Shown: positions 10,554 through 23,854, counted from the first letter of the stretch. The stretch: DNA of 64,000 nucleotides from Aulostomus chinensis (GCA_037954235.1 JBBMOA010000022.1:4394001-4458000), one strand, 5' to 3'. Made by a program: numbers and translations. Notes: generated from the sequence alone by a model not told the origin.

Positions 10554-12729
10554 AGGCTCAAGTCCAACCTTGTCAACCCTCTAACAGCTCTGACAGATTG
10601 TTGCTCAGCAATCCATTTATCTTTCTGTCCATCTACACCGAACACAACAATACAGCCACAAGTGCAGGAACTCTCCACTGATACTCTTTCTTCCAGTTAC
10701 TTGGATCTCCATTGTGGCGTCTCTACATACAACAGCCAGCGAGTCCGTTTATGAAGAAATTCACGTGGCGAAGCGTGTAGAAACGGGATTGAGCGCGAAC
10801 CAGCTACGATGCAGCAGGAAAGCGGAGACGACGAGAGCGAACGCGTGCGGGGCGAAATCTCAAACTTGGTTCGAATGCCTTGTGTCAAACGTACTTTGGC
10901 CGTTTCGCCATTAAAATCTCCCGGCGAATTTTACAAATGCTGTGAAAGAGGAAATGCAATGAAACCAAGCAGTTTGAAGTGAACAAACCGGATCACGGAG
11001 TGCGCGTTTCCGTCTGAAGACGGCAGTAGAGGCAACTTTGCGGTGGTTGAGCGTCGAGGAAGAAAACCCAGAACTACGACTACACCAAGGAACTATTTTT
11101 TTGGTAAAAAAAAAAATCCCTTTGAGGAATCACGGGTTATCACTCTGGATGACACACGACACGCCCCTCACTTTTACTCAGAAACGTTGTGACCTCCTGT
11201 GTGTTTGCAAAGCTTCTACTTGTGTTTACTTTCAGAATTGGATTTACATACATAAATGCATAGAAAGATAGCTTTTTCCATGGATTTTGGACAGCCCGTG
11301 GATGATACGCGAGCAAAAAATAATACTAAACTGAGTAGGCGCAAGCCAAATAGCAGGCCTCCTCTGGAGCTATCGCTGAATGTCTCCACGTGGATATTCC
11401 ACACGTCGAGGTGTTGAGAAAGCACGAAATTAACCTCTCACCCCGGGTTAATCAGCAGGCCCTTCTATCACCTTCCAGGGGCATAATCCATGTAATACAG
11501 GAAATTACCACCCCCAGTCTTGTATTCAGCGTCTGCATGTGGAAACAAGGTGTTAGCTGGCTCAGGTTTCATGACACCAGCCTCAGGGGGGTGAATGAAG
11601 GTTGTTGTTGTTGGTTTTTTTTTTTCAAATTAGCTCCAGAACACAATCTAGAGTTTATGTTTCATGGAGCTTGCTTATCTTTCAGATTAAACTGTTTTGG
11701 ACAAAGTCTGTTCTCTCCAGGTCCAAATTTTCCAGTGCATTACATCAATATGAAAATAGCTGCAGGCAGAGTTTCCCCCAGAGTTTCCTCCACATTATCT
11801 GATGTAACGCTCTTTGCTCCCTCTGAGCTCCTCTCCATGTCACATTTTGGCTTTGCCTTTAAGTAGGAGGGAAGCGCTTCCCCTGTGATCGCAGGCTATG
11901 ATGTGTTAAGGTCCGGGTTACATTTTAACGGTGGAACACAGTGAACTAGACTTGAAGCGGGCCCCTGGGCCACATCTGGGCCAGCATCATCCTGCCAAAA
12001 AAGGTCAAAAAGAAATCAAAACTAAAATTCTCACAAGCCAAAAAAAAAATAAAAGCCCTCCGAACAAACACGGCTGTTCAAATAAGAAGCTGAGAGCATC
12101 ATTACAGTTTGCAAACACTCAGCAAGTTGATACTGAATGTGTAATTTATTTGATGGGGCTTTTTTTTTTAGTTAAAAGGAAAAGAGTTTGGGTTTTTTTT
12201 TTTTTTCTATTAGAAGTCAGGTTCTTAATTTGCATGACATAAATTAGCAAGATAGCAAAAAAAAATGTTTTGGCTTTGTATTATTGATATGAGGTGATTT
12301 GTCAGTGCTGAAAATTTAATTACCTCTGCGGCTGATATTATAAAAGTAAGTTTGATTAGAGGCAGACCGATGTGCTGCATTATTTAAGAATGACGATGCT
12401 GAACAAGCAGACCCGACTCGTCACGGCTGCCAAAATATCAAGGCGGTTAAAAAAAAAAGAAAGAAAGAAACAACAACAACTGAGATGAAAGGAGAAAACA
12501 TCCTTGAAGTGAGAAACGTCTGCACGTCCATGTGCTGAGATGGGAGGTACGGAAGTACAAATACTTTGTTTTGAGTCTCTCAAGGATGCACTGCATATCG
12601 GACACATAGTCTTTTGACAGTATTCCATTAAATCTTCTTGTTTTGTCTGTTTTTGTTTAGTAAAATGTGGGAGAAAAAAAAATCACGTTGTACTTTGTCG
12701 TTAATACTTTTGAGATGTACTTTTGATGG
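10554..12729. other. non-coding stretch, A/T-run rich
   Basis: 10690-11060 is CpG-richer than its surroundings but shows no recognisable exon. After 11590 there are many A or T runs of 8-13 bases (for example 11618, 12041, 12163, 12195, 12257, 12447). No RNA gene, domain-bearing ORF or named repeat was found. Confidence 0.4.
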
Positions 12730-12990
12730 CGTAGATCAGCTCCTGACAGTGACAGCCGTAAGGCGGGAGGTTTCCGGATCGCCCGTCTGTAGTTTATCAT
12801 ATCAGTCTTGGCTCAAATGTCCGCCGGGACTCGAGGATGAGGTGAGGATATTTTGGCGGTCCAAGGTTGAGGTCACCACAAACGAGCGCAATGTTTCAGA
12901 AGCCCGCTGGGACACGGGGGGGGCTGAAAGAGTTTGAGCGGTCAAAGGTCAAGGTCACAAAGGACGAGTGATGCAGGCATGTACTTTTGC
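12730..12990. repeat. dispersed teleost repeat fragment, copy A
   Basis: Contains 'ggctcaaatgtccgccggga' then 'ctcgaggatgagg', 'tttggcggtccaaggttgag' and 'ggtcaaaggtcaaggtcaca'. The same ordered words recur at about 48020-48320 in this window. I recognise the pattern as a common, unclassified fish interspersed repeat whose consensus carries 'ggtggtcaaaggtcaaggtc'. Both copies are diverged and have no coding capacity. Confidence 0.55.
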
Positions 12991-13663
12991 CACCTCTGGC
13001 TGCGTGGAGCCACGTGTGTGCGGCATCACTAGAAGAAGAACTAAAGCCAGGCACCTGCGGACGGACAGACATCCCTGCTGCAGGCCTGGAACGCCACGTT
13101 GACCAGGCTGAGATGAGGATTTGAAAGTGAAACTCTCTCGATCTTTTTTTTTTTTTTTTGGTCCTTTTATTTCTGATATGGAAAAGCTCAAGAGTGATGT
13201 GAACGTATCGATCTGCAATTGGATACACCGCTGGCAGAGAGCGTGAGATCTATATCTCTGCAGCAATTCCATTAATATTCCCCCAGCATGGAAGCCGGCC
13301 ACATTTGCAGCGGAAGCATGGCGCTTTTGGATGCGCTCACATTATAGGAAGCCTCATTGAGGGAACTCAAAGAGATGTTTATCAGATAAACATCTGTCAG
13401 ACTGACAGACACATCAGTAATTACATCAGACCTGGATACGTGTTTGGCGTCGCTTCTCCTGGAACTAAAAAAAAAAAAGAGCGATCTGTTGACGGCTCGG
13501 CGTGTCACACAAAAGTGCTGACCTGAACGCATTCAAGCCCAATAACTAAAAACTGGAAATGCCTAATTTTACCTTGAATGCCTGCAGCGTCGTACCTCGA
13601 TTAACATCAGCGTTTATTTCCTCCCATTACTAAACTGACAAAGCATGGATTTGTTTAGGCACG

Positions 13664-13664
<1 letters not shown>
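12991..13664. other. non-coding stretch, nothing recognised
   Basis: T run at 13145-13159 and A run near 13468-13479. No supported gene or repeat copy. Confidence 0.45.

Positions 13665-13697
<33 letters not shown>
13665..13697. repeat. (CA)n microsatellite
   Basis: About sixteen CA units, followed by a short 'gagagaga'. Confidence 0.95.
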
Positions 13698-13701
<4 letters not shown>

Positions 13702-14018
13702 AGAGAGAGCCTTGCCTTCTGAGCTTTGGTTCTGTTCGCCACACCGCCCAACGTTCCAACCGCTCAAAACAAAACTGACATTACACATCCAAGCAGAGCA
13801 CCACTGTCCCGGCGGGGGCTGTGGGAGGGGGTCGGCCGTTTACAGACTTGAGGCATGAGATGAAAAACGACTGGACCCTGATTGAAAAAAAAAAAAAACA
13901 AAACAAGATGAACTCCTCTCATTGGCTAACACACTGCTGATGCGACGCTCCTGGACCGCAGGCACACAGTGACATGCAAAGAGGGAGAAATAGCATGAGA
14001 GATGTAGTCACGGTTACC

Positions 14019-14037
14019 GGGGGGGGGGGGGGGGGGG
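14019..14037. repeat. poly-G run (G19)
   Basis: Nineteen consecutive G on the + strand, one of few long G runs on this strand; most in the window are C runs. Confidence 0.97.
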
Positions 14038-16857
14038 TGGAGGTGGAGAGCAGAGTTATTGTCCGTGAGAACACTCGCAGTGGCTCAAAATAAGGTCCCT
14101 AAACTGGTACCGAACCTGCTCGCTGTCAGTGGAACTGGCAGGTACAGTTGTTGTCAGGCAGTTTAATTGGACGACTGTCATCGCCCCAGTATGGAGGCAC
14201 CGGGGAGGAACTGATGTGTTGCAGGCCGTATGTCCACCCGGGGACTGGTGGGCACAGCAGGTGAGAAAATCCAGACTCCCCCCCTTCTCATCGTGTCGTC
14301 CCACACCAGGCAAGAGAGTGTACAAGTAGCCTCATCGGTTGTTTTCACTCTTGCACCCACCATGCTGACTCCTCACATGCATGTGCATGTTCCACAGCGG
14401 AACATGCACAGAACACGGAGGCCACACGGACCATAGATGCCTAAATCAATCCCCAGCGGGGTTGTCTAGGTGAGGCCGTTCGACTCAGAAAAGATCGATC
14501 TCTTCTTCTCATGTCTAGTCAGCGAAGGAACCCCGGTAAATACAATGTTCTAACATCAAGTAAACCTTTTTCCACTAATACCCAGAATGTAGAACCTTTA
14601 TGGCACAATTAGGACATCCCAGGCTTAAAAAGCAGCACACCAACTTGGCTGGTTCAGATTTTCAGACTTTGTAAGTTCTGAAAACAAAACCCTCATGATG
14701 TAACCGCGGTTGTCTTGGCTCGAAAACCCCCCCCCCCCAGAGCTCCAGGGAGCCAAACTAGCAACATCGTTAAAAGATTTAAGACTTTTCCAGGCAAAGA
14801 AGGTCTGGAGTAAAGTGAAATTTATGATACTGTTTCTAATAGAAACTGTAAGTTCCCCGCGTGAGCCGCAACAATCCGGATCATTATTTTCTCAGTCTCT
14901 CAAGTCCCACCACTTTTTTAGTGCCCGTCTAAACTCCTGGAGTTCCCCTCCGAGCAGGAGCTGTGCCTGCTCGCCAGCACGGCCCGTGATAGTTGTTCTA
15001 TTCTAACTGTATTCGCAGCTTGTAAAACAATCCCAGCACAAGGTCCATTCTGGAGCTACGCATCGATCGAATCACGCGCTTCTCTCAGAAGGAATCATCG
15101 AGTTGCTGTCTGAGCACTTGAACGACTCTTTCATAGCGGCTACAAAAATTGAGCTGGAAAGTTTATTCTGCACCTTGGACGCATGCGGTGTGTTTTTATA
15201 GCTCAAATCAAGACATGCAATTGCTTTTTCATATTGCACACAGTCTGATTTATTTGTATAATACATAAACTGGGAGTTTGTATCCCGGCACCTCCGCCTG
15301 TTTCTTAGGTGCTGCAATTTTTTTTCCCATTGTAAAAATATTTTTCTTTTTATGTGGCTTTCTTCATTGGATGAAGAGTCTAAGGACTGCGGGTGTTTAA
15401 TCTTGTGAAAACCCCCCACCCCCCCGATACAAACTGGGATTTTAGTGTTTGTACTCCAGGGTTATTGGTGCAGCAGTTTAAGTGATAAACCAGTCAAACA
15501 AAGAGCTGACAAATAAGACAAAAATACTATTTTTTTACATTTAAAAACTGCATGTCGGATTACGCGTGCATTAATAAAGCGCCAGTCGTGACCTCCGTGG
15601 ACACGACTCCGTGCTTCATGGAGTTTTAGATCAAGGAAAGGACGACATTTACCGTCGTAATATTCACAGTATTTTATAGAGTAGAAATTTAATCTGCAGA
15701 GCCACTTTGACTGGTTCCGATGCGGCTGATGTGATTAGTGATATTGATATCTATAATTCATATGTTTGAGCTTTATTTCGTCAGTTGGGGAGACGCTGGA
15801 TCTTCACGCTCGACGCTTCAGGAGGTCAAGAGGCGTTCACGTTGGGTTCTGTGCCTCTTCAACTCTCCGGGTGTGGACGTCTCCTCTTTGTTAGGCTCTT
15901 CAACAAGCGGAACACAGCAGGTGCTTCGTTCAATAATGAATATTTTGAGGGTTTTGCTGAGAACACACTTGAGTTAGACTGTTTAAATAGAGAGAAAACC
16001 ATCCCCGACCTGTGCAGCTCAATCTGGCTGACTTCATCAGAGACCTCCCCGAACAATACAGTCCCAATATTGTATCACAATTCCTGCAACTACAAACAAT
16101 AACGGTGCATATTTTCTCTTTCGGCAAGTTCTGCGGCTCAATATTGCTCACTTTGCTTCACATTTCATTTGATTATATGAGGACAGTAAAGAGCTGAAGC
16201 AATATCTCTCCAGCACAGAAATCAATTATACATTTAAAGACAACAAGCTCCCCTTTGGCATCAAATTCAAGGTATTTTAAAAGTACGCTGTAAGGGACTT
16301 TTGAGGCAGATGAGGGATTATCCTGCCGGCCAGATTTACTGAATCTTCAATGAAACCATGAACTTTGAAAAAAGGGACTGCACCACTGGAAAAGAGATGA
16401 TTTAATAAATAAGTCGGTATTGGAAAACCAAAACAAAAAAAAATCAGAATCGGTCTGACATGTCGAGGCCTGATGAGTGTCTTGGGGTGATCACGTGGTC
16501 ACTCGTTCGGCGTCTGTATCCGCTGAGACTATGAGACGCAGAAGGTGCTTGGAGTGGTAAAAGCAGGCCAGCTGACAGCATAATTACTACCATTACCAAA
16601 TGACTGCTGACAAAAAAGTGAAATGTATTCAGCTACATCATTGAAATGGAGGCTATTAGCTGTCGCCAGGCCCTTTTGCCGGTAGAATCTGCCACATTTC
16701 CTCCTGTCTCGGACACACGTCAACCGGGACGAGGAGGAGATATTTCAAGATGAATATAAATGCAAGATTCCAGTGATGGAATTGGTAGACAAGTGTCGTT
16801 GAGGGACGTGCACCTTTATAAAACAAACAAACAACTTTTTGGGGAAATCTGCTCATC
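14038..16857. other. non-coding stretch, one C12 run
   Basis: A C12 run lies at 14727-14738. The stretch otherwise shows mixed sequence with A/T runs. Open frames at 14056-14436, 15072-15419 and 15785-16102 have no family signature and overlap on both strands, as chance frames do. Confidence 0.4.
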
Positions 16858-17290
16858 ATTTTTAGAGCCAGATATGGAGAGAGATGGCCATTTCTCCTCT
16901 GCGTGCGTTATGGAGCTTCAGACTCCCACCAGGCAGCTGACTGCTAGTTAGCTTAGCTCTGACCAGCACAAGTGGATGGGCACAGGAGCAAACCCTGTCA
17001 AAACCTCATCAAATACACTTAATGTTCATAAACTTTAGAGCCGGACAAATGAACAGATACAGTCCCCTGCTCTCCTTTGGCATGTACTGGGTAGAACCAC
17101 AACCCAACCAGATGGCTAAGTGCTCGTTAGCTTAGCCGCAGTGAGCACTTGCTGTGGTGCAGCCATCGCAGAAGTTATCAAATGCTGTTAGGTCCGTTGT
17201 TTTTAGAAACCTCTCTTCTCTATGTGTGAATTATGGAGCTCTTAGCTTAGCTACAATAAATGCTAGAAGTTGCGCAGTGGAGGAAAAAAA
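16858..17290. repeat. 'tagcttagc'-type dispersed repeat, two related halves
   Basis: Around 16895-16960 the words 'gcgttatggagcttcagac' and 'ctagttagcttagct' occur. Around 17100-17255 related words recur: 'gctcgttagcttagc', 'aattatggagctcttagctt' and 'agctacaata'. The two halves, about 330 bp apart, look like diverged copies of one unit. Similar TTAGC-rich repeats are common in teleosts. Non-coding; class unknown. Confidence 0.45.
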
Positions 17291-18659
17291 AAAAAAAAAA
17301 CGCCTCAAAACTCTTCAAAAACACTTGAACTCAAAATAGACTGAGCCTGCATTACAAGATGGCAGTTAGCCGTCCATGGGGGACTGGAGCCCCCGTGCAC
17401 ACAGACGGGAGAGAAGGGTCCTGAGGGTCTCTGCTCCTCTAAAAGTGATAGGCCCCAAACACGTCCCCCCCCCAAAAAAAAGTTGCTGTGTTCCTTTAAT
17501 CTGTTGTCCTTTTCCTTCCTTCCTTCCTTCCTTGCTAGATCTTCTAATTCCCACATCCCGTCCAATCCCGCTACGCGCGGCTCTCATTCTGAACTGTTCC
17601 CTTCCTTCACATCCCTTCACTCTAGTGTTTGCGGCTCATTTTCGACACGCGACATCGTGGATTCAACCTCGCCCTCTCAGCGTCCCGCTCACGCTCCTCT
17701 TGATTGAGGTTATCGACAGCAGTTGTTGACACCGTTCCGTTTTCGCACTGTTCCAGAGAATCTGACAATTTCTACACATTAAAAAAAAAAAAAAAAGTCA
17801 CTCAGCGATTTCTACTATTACTATTACAACTACTACCATTGCTACTTCAAAGTTATGTATTATAGGGTTGGGCTATGACATGGAGAACTGGCTAACAAGG
17901 TGAAAAGGACAGTGATTTTTCCCTTTTGTTGAGACTTGAGCATGCCTCTCCACCGCCTTCTGTCACTTCAGGTCTCTTTCATTCTGACTCCGCCGGCTAC
18001 ACAGATTCCCTTGTTGCTGAACATCCTCACACTTCTCACACTGTCCCTGTTTGCCTTCTCTCTCTCTCTCTCACCAACTCCTGTCGTTCGTAGAATGAAC
18101 TCCTGAGTCTGCTGCTGTGACATTGAGCCTGATGGGTTTATTTCTTTCCCTCTTGCTTCTGCTGACTTTGTCTCTTATTCCCTCAAAGAAACACTTTGTC
18201 TCAGTTTTTGTCCCCTCATTTCCTCTTTTTACACTGCAGCTTTCCAGTTCCAGCCACATTTGCGAGTTGCGTTTCCACTTCCATTCCACTGCCGCATCAC
18301 TTTGCAACAGATAATTTTCCATTTAAGAAACCGAACAAATAAGTGTCAGTGTGTCTTGGTTGCTCGCGACCTCAAACGCTGTTTTCCTCTCTCCCCCCCC
18401 AGAATACCATGGCTCCAGGCCCGCTGGCTCAAATTTCATGTTGAGGAAAGTGGGATCTGTGACAGCTCCAGATTATGATCCAGGGCATTTTATATAGTAC
18501 TGCTTCACATGGAACTCAAGATGGGCTTCTGCTCTCTCCCTGAAGGATGCTGCTATCACATCAATACATACCATCAGGGCCTCACCAAAGTCCTCCCATC
18601 ACTCCCACTTTGCTCTCCTGTGCCTCTCTAAAATACATCACAATACAGCAGTTTGAGGT
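17291..18659. other. non-coding stretch with pyrimidine-rich part
   Basis: Sequence at 17500-17720 and 17925-18245 is strongly pyrimidine-biased on the + strand, with (CCTT)n at about 17514-17533 and (CT)n near 18057-18072. Long frames here are low-complexity. No gene recognised. Confidence 0.5.
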
Positions 18660-18790
18660 GTTGGACAAGATACTCAACCACGGCGCTGAGGCAGAAGTAC
18701 AAATACTCCTTGTCAGACATCGTTGCATCACTACTCAAAGTATTTTCAGCAGGTTTTACTTGAGTCAAAGTCCAACTTGTAATTCAAAGC
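18660..18790. repeat. possible 'agtacaaatactt / acttgagt' dispersed repeat
   Basis: Contains 'gcagaagtacaaatact' and 'ttttacttgagtcaaagt', words typical of a widespread teleost interspersed repeat. A lone 'ggaagtacaaatactttg' piece also occurs near 12550. Weakly supported by recognition only. Confidence 0.35.
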
Positions 18791-18817
18791 ACATTTGAAA
18801 AGGTGATTGTGAAACTT

Positions 18818-19395
18818 TACAATGAAGGTGCATTAGTTATGGTTAGTTAATGCTTAGTTAATTCTTAATCAACATTTAGTTAACATTATTCATTTTTAAT
18901 TTATCTTAGTAGTGCTTAGTCAACCCTTAGTAATACTCAGTTTATTGTTAGTGATGCTGAGTTAACCCTTATTAATGCCTAGTTAATCATTAGTATGCTT
19001 AATTAATTGTTAATAATGCTTTGTTAATTGTTAGTTAACATTTAGTTGTCTTAGTTAACATTTGTAATGCTTAGTGAACAGTAATTTTAGTTAATTGTGA
19101 GTAATGTCTAACATTAGTCATTTTTAGTTAATGTTAGTATTGCTTAGTTCACCCTTAGTAATGCTTAGTTAACTGTTAGCAATGCTTATTTTACCCTTAG
19201 TAATGCTTAGTTAACTGTTATTAATGCTTAGTTTACCCTTAGTAATGCTTAGTTAACCGTTAGTAATGCTTAGTTTACCCTTAGTAATGCTTAGTTAATT
19301 GTTAGTAATACTTAGTTTTTTTTATTAGTAATGCTTCGTTTTTTTGTTAGTAATGTTTAGTTTTTTGTAAGTAATGGTTAACATTTGCTAGTGGC
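18818..19395. repeat. 21-bp minisatellite with 42-bp higher-order alternation
   Basis: The regular core is nine 21-bp units from 19134 to 19322, each built on 'ttagtaatgcttag'. The last seven bases alternate strictly: type B ends ttcaccc/tttaccc and type A ends ttaactg/ttaaccg/ttaattg. B units start at 19134, 19176, 19218 and 19260; A units at 19155, 19197, 19239 and 19281, so the true repeat is a 42-bp A-B dimer. Flanks at 18818-19133 and 19323-19395 hold decayed units of variable length. Non-coding, AT-rich. Confidence 0.93.
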
Positions 19396-22201
19396 GTTAA
19401 TGCTTAAATTACGGTTGACAGCAAAGACTGATAGAAAACCTGGGGGAAGTTGGGTTGGGGTTGGATGAAGTGTTACCACTTAAAAATAAGGGTCAGGAAG
19501 AACATTAATTTATACTTAATTACACTTCCGCCACGCTCATATAGGATATAACAACTTAATAAGTACTCATAATTAAAGAACTGTTGTTGCTCAGTGTTAA
19601 CAAGTATCAAGCATCATTTCACTTGGTGTAATGTTGGACTGGGAATATTAATACTTTGACTCAACCTTTTTGTTGTAACACTGGCAATTGGAAATGCTGT
19701 TTCATGTGGGATATTTTTAACACCAGTAAATACAGATTTTTATTTGCCTTCCTAGCCTGCTTCAGTCACACATCTCTATCCTTCCGCCCCCCCAGACATT
19801 ACAGGGCGGTTGGTGTCTAAAAATGTCTTTCTCTCATACTTTTTACTGTGTATTAGTCGTGCACAGCATTGCTTAGCGACATGGCAACAACTTCCATCAA
19901 AGTCAAAGTCACCGGTAGGATTATTCCTCAAAACGCTCGGTCTTAAAAAAAAACATTTGATCGTATTTATTTCGAGTACCACTCTCAGCTGACACAGCTA
20001 TACACTCCGTAAATAAAATACTTCTTTTAAAGTAAACAAGAGATTTAATTTTTAAAAAAACAACAACATCTGAATGAGTCATACGTTGTAAAAATGTGTG
20101 AAGGATTAAAAGTTGGCTGCAGGAAGCGATACGTTGGCTGTAACTCTAAATAGCAACCCAATCCTCCTCACGCTGGTTAAAATCTGGAAGTAATATCTGA
20201 GACAAATCTCCGCTTTTATGACCAAGGAGGTGCAGACGGAACCGTCCAATCCTGGCCGACCTTGTCAAGGTGATCCATGGCGCCGTTCCACCAACTTCTG
20301 CTTCCTTCTCGTTCTCTTTACATTTGTGTCAATCACATGCAGCTCCTTCTTTTGTTTTAAGGCTGTAAATAAAATGCTCATGAGTGGATGGATGTTGTAA
20401 CTTTCTACCACCTTCGGCTACATCAGAGCCATTTAAACCTGGCACGCTTGAGCTGTATAAGTACTACCTTTTAAATCTCACTGGGGGGTGGGGGGGTTGT
20501 TCAACCTCTATATTTAAGCCCGACCAGCTCAAATATGTCTTTCTGCGTGTTATTATGGATTGTACAAATAAAAGGCTGAAAATTGCACTGGGATCAACCC
20601 TGTAACTCTGCTGACTGCGTGACAGAATCATCCACTCAATGCCCAAAGGTCAACTTACTGGCTTTTCACGACTTCCCATCTCAAAACCTTCCCCAACCAA
20701 TGAGGCGGCGCGTCCATGAGCCGATGTCAAATGGTTCTGCTCCTCGATTATTCCGTAGAAGCCTTAAGTTTGTAGGATATAAACCTTGTTCTAAGAAGAA
20801 CAGGTTTATTCACGCTCGTAACGGAGATGCACTACATTACCCACAATCCTAAACTGTATCAACACCATCTCAGCGTACTGTTACCGTAGGAACGTTCACT
20901 GTTGATTATTTTGAGTTTCACAAGTTCCCGCAGTCACTCCAGAGGAACACGGCTGCACAAAAACATGACTTCTGACCAAAGATGTCTAATATTTTTAAGA
21001 TATACTCATTTACTTCGATGACAGGTCAGCGAGCAACAACAAAAATTGCCAGTTGGTCATGAAATATCCTTAAATCCAACGACTTTTGGTCACAAATGCA
21101 GTTCACGCAACGGTTTTGTTGTTATTACCAGGCTTCCCATCCGTGTCAAACAATGAAAGTGATTCCCTGATGGCATTTTGACCACTACAAAGTTCTCAAC
21201 CATGAGAATCAGAGGCAATAACAAAGCATGCGGACACACACGATTTGTGACATCGCAAGTCGTTAGTCGAGTGAGACAAGTCGTCCCACACACTGAGTCT
21301 GGACTGTTTTCACCGAGTGTGAGTACCAGAAACACTTGGGATTCTCATCGATTCTGGATTCTCTTTGAAATCAGAACCGAAAAACATGTAATTGTGAGAC
21401 TTTTTTTTTAAAAATTGTTTGAGTAAAATCCAGGCACAACAACAACAAAAAAGAGGGATGATTCCAGGCATTTGTTCGTATCGTTAAATATCCGAAGGAG
21501 TTTTGGAAACAGTACAACTGTTGTTTGTTGGTCTAACAACCAGCAGCACGACTGCTCCAAGTGTCTTCATCGCTCGTTGGAATACTAAATTATCCTCGTC
21601 CACGGATCGCTATCCACTTCTTTTGTGTGGGTTTGTTTCATATTTCAATAAATAAAATTCTATTTTTGTTTTTTTTAAGTAAGTAACGGCAGAGAAATGA
21701 TAACAGCACCAAGCTGCAGCTGATCAGAGCTTTTACACAGTCTGACAACCACAGAAAATTAAAATTCCGCGTATAGGAGGACGGATTGGAAATGAATCAT
21801 TGATTCTGACACGGTTGTCAAACAACGTAAGAAAGAATGAAGCTGTGAGACCAACAGGCCATTCAGCTGCTGTCTTTGGCGTTCAGACATTTCCCCCGTG
21901 TCTGTTAACACGTCTGACTTCTCAGTGTTAAAATGCAGAACAAAAAATAAAACAAAACAAAAAAACCTTTTGTTTGACACAATTGAATCACATTACTACT
22001 TGTTGCGGTTTAATAAACAGCGGTTTTGAGGCATGGAGTTTTGTTGTGGCGCAGCCCCGACCCCTCCCTCCTCCACGAGTACACACTCACACCTCATTAG
22101 AGGCAGCACCTGGGTGTCATTATCACAGCTGAAATCATATGACAGAGACGTCTTCAAACAACCATGATCGCATTCATCATCGCTGACGACGAGCACCGAG
22201 C
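19396..22201. other. non-coding stretch, nothing recognised
   Basis: Includes A/T-rich patches (near 20050, 21403, 21669, 21945) and 'ggggggtgggggggt' at about 20482-20496. Short frames at 19776-19992 and 20384-20852 lack any known domain. No RNA gene seen. Confidence 0.4.
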
Positions 22202-22359
22202 CTGTGTGTGTGTGTGTGTGTGTGCGTGTGTGTGTGTTCAGTAACCTTTCGCCATGTCTCACTGTGACACAACTAAATACAGATTCCACATCAGTGACAG
22301 CAGGTCCCTGAAGAACTCAGGAGGCGCAGTGTGACATGGGAAAAATACAACAACAAAAA

Positions 22360-22398
<39 letters not shown>
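22202..22398. repeat. two (GT)n microsatellites
   Basis: GT array at 22203-22236 with one cg interruption, and a second GT array at 22363-22398, with about 125 bp of plain sequence between. Confidence 0.95.
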
Positions 22399-22399
<1 letters not shown>

Positions 22400-23164
22400 A
22401 CTGCGAAACAAAGATCTCTTTGCCAGCCTGGGCATCTTGTTCTGATTGCTAATTAGTGACTTGTCAACAGTCATTCCTGTGTGCACGCCTGTCAGGGCTG
22501 AGGCCTGGAACACGGCGGAGGGATTGGACACACGTTCACAAACACCAGCACAGGCATTCACTCTGTTTTCTTGGGCGTTTTTTTTTTTTTCCATTTTTCT
22601 CTCCAATTGTACCTTGCAAATTCACCCCATCAAGCTGTTTTGGTTCCCTTCGCCCCCCCGCTGTCCGTCTGGGAAGCACCTCAGACGACCACATGCTTCC
22701 TCCGTCACATGAGGAGCTGTTGGCGGCGTCTTCTCACCTGACGATGAGGAGTTTCACCAGGGGGGTGGGGGGGGTGGGGTGCATGGGGAGGGGGAAATCA
22801 CGCCATTCCTTCTGGCTCCTCTCCACCAGACGAAGCACGAATCCATGCAAGGTAACATTTTCCCTTTGCTTTCCATTTTTACCAATCAAGAAAAGCAGCA
22901 AATCCTCACATCTGGGCATCAGAGTGCAAGTCGGTCACTACGCAGGCTTTGTACATGAACACAGTTTGATGAGAGGCTATTAAAAATCACGTCCTTCCCC
23001 AACATCAAAAAAAGTGTTCCGGGTCATTGATCCAGTCCATAACACAATCCATACCACCTCGAGGAGTCTGATACTTGCAGTCTCTCTCAGCCTTAATAAA
23101 TCACACCAAAATATGATCACTTTTTTTTTTTTTAAGATATCAAAGGAACTTTCTTCACACGGAC
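22399..23164. other. non-coding stretch
   Basis: T12 run near 22579, G-rich 22760-22795, T12 run near 23121. The frame at 22456-22983 has no recognised domain and crosses low-complexity sequence. Confidence 0.4.
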
Positions 23165-23410
23165 TCAAGGAAATGGATCGAAAATTCATCCAGAAAATCC
23201 GGCTCGTATCCAGACCCTGCCAGTGACCAAAGACGGTCTTCAGGATCTGGGGTTTGATCCAGGTCACCTCCTAAAGTTAGCCACCTGTTCTTGTATCTTT
23301 CCACCAAACATAACCGGAATCCATCCATTAATTTTTGAGGTATCCTGCTGACAAATCGGCAAACAGCCACAAGCCGCCGATCACGTCTCCTGCTTGGAGG
23401 AGACATCAAT
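23165..23410. repeat. dispersed teleost repeat fragment ('atggatcgaaaattc' type)
   Basis: Ordered words 'aaatggatcgaaaattcatc', 'tttccaccaaacataac', 'atccattaatttttgaggta' and 'tcctgctgacaaa' match, from memory, a common unclassified fish repeat that ends in 'ctccttggcgg'. It abuts the SINE insertion on its right and ends in (gcga)n at 23413-23426. Confidence 0.5.
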
Positions 23411-23429
23411 TGAGCGAGCGAGCGAGATT

Positions 23430-23812
23430 CGTCAACACCCATCGTCATCTTCCGCTTATTCCTTACTAGTAAGGGTCGCGGGAGGTGGAGCCTATCGCGG
23501 CATCAACGGGTGAGAGGCGGGGTTCACCCTGGACGGGTCGCCAGTCCATCGCAGGGCCAACACATAGAGACAGACAACCATTCACACTCACATTCATACC
23601 TACGGTCAATTTAGAGTATCAATCAGCCTCGTCCCCTCTTGATGTCTTTGGACTGTGGGAGGAAGACGGAGTACCAGAGAGAACCCACACAGGAACAGGG
23701 AGAACATGGAGACTCCACACAGAAAGATCCCGCGCCCAAGCCGGGACTCGAACCCGGAAACCTTCTTGCTGTGAGGCCACAGTGCTGACCACTGCACCAC
23801 CGTGCAGCCCAC
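23430..23812 (-). mobile_element. tRNA-derived SINE, copy 2
   Basis: Minus-strand copy of the same SINE as at 211-569. On the minus strand the A-box-like element lies at 789-799 past 23000 (tggtgcagtgg) and the B box ggttcgagtcc at 744-754 past 23000, both unchanged. This copy keeps about 30 bp of body ('gcggcatcaacggg', 'tgagaggcggggttcacc') that copies 1 and 4 lack, and has the longer spelling 'ttcacactcacattcatacc', probably closer to the founder sequence. No convincing target-site duplication could be set. Confidence 0.85.
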
Positions 23813-23854
23813 AACTAACTTAAGTTTCACAAAGCTATTTTGGTGTTTGGTGCC

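Noticed and set aside
10200..10754. 184-codon open frame
   Set aside because: Includes polyproline from two poly-C runs and has no recognisable protein.
18818..19395. Interstitial telomeric repeat (ttaaccc words)
   Set aside because: The words belong to a 21-bp unit; the hexamer ttaggg/ccctaa is not tandemly repeated.
23485..23823. 112-codon open frame
   Set aside because: Translation of SINE copy 2; equivalent frames occur in the other SINE copies.
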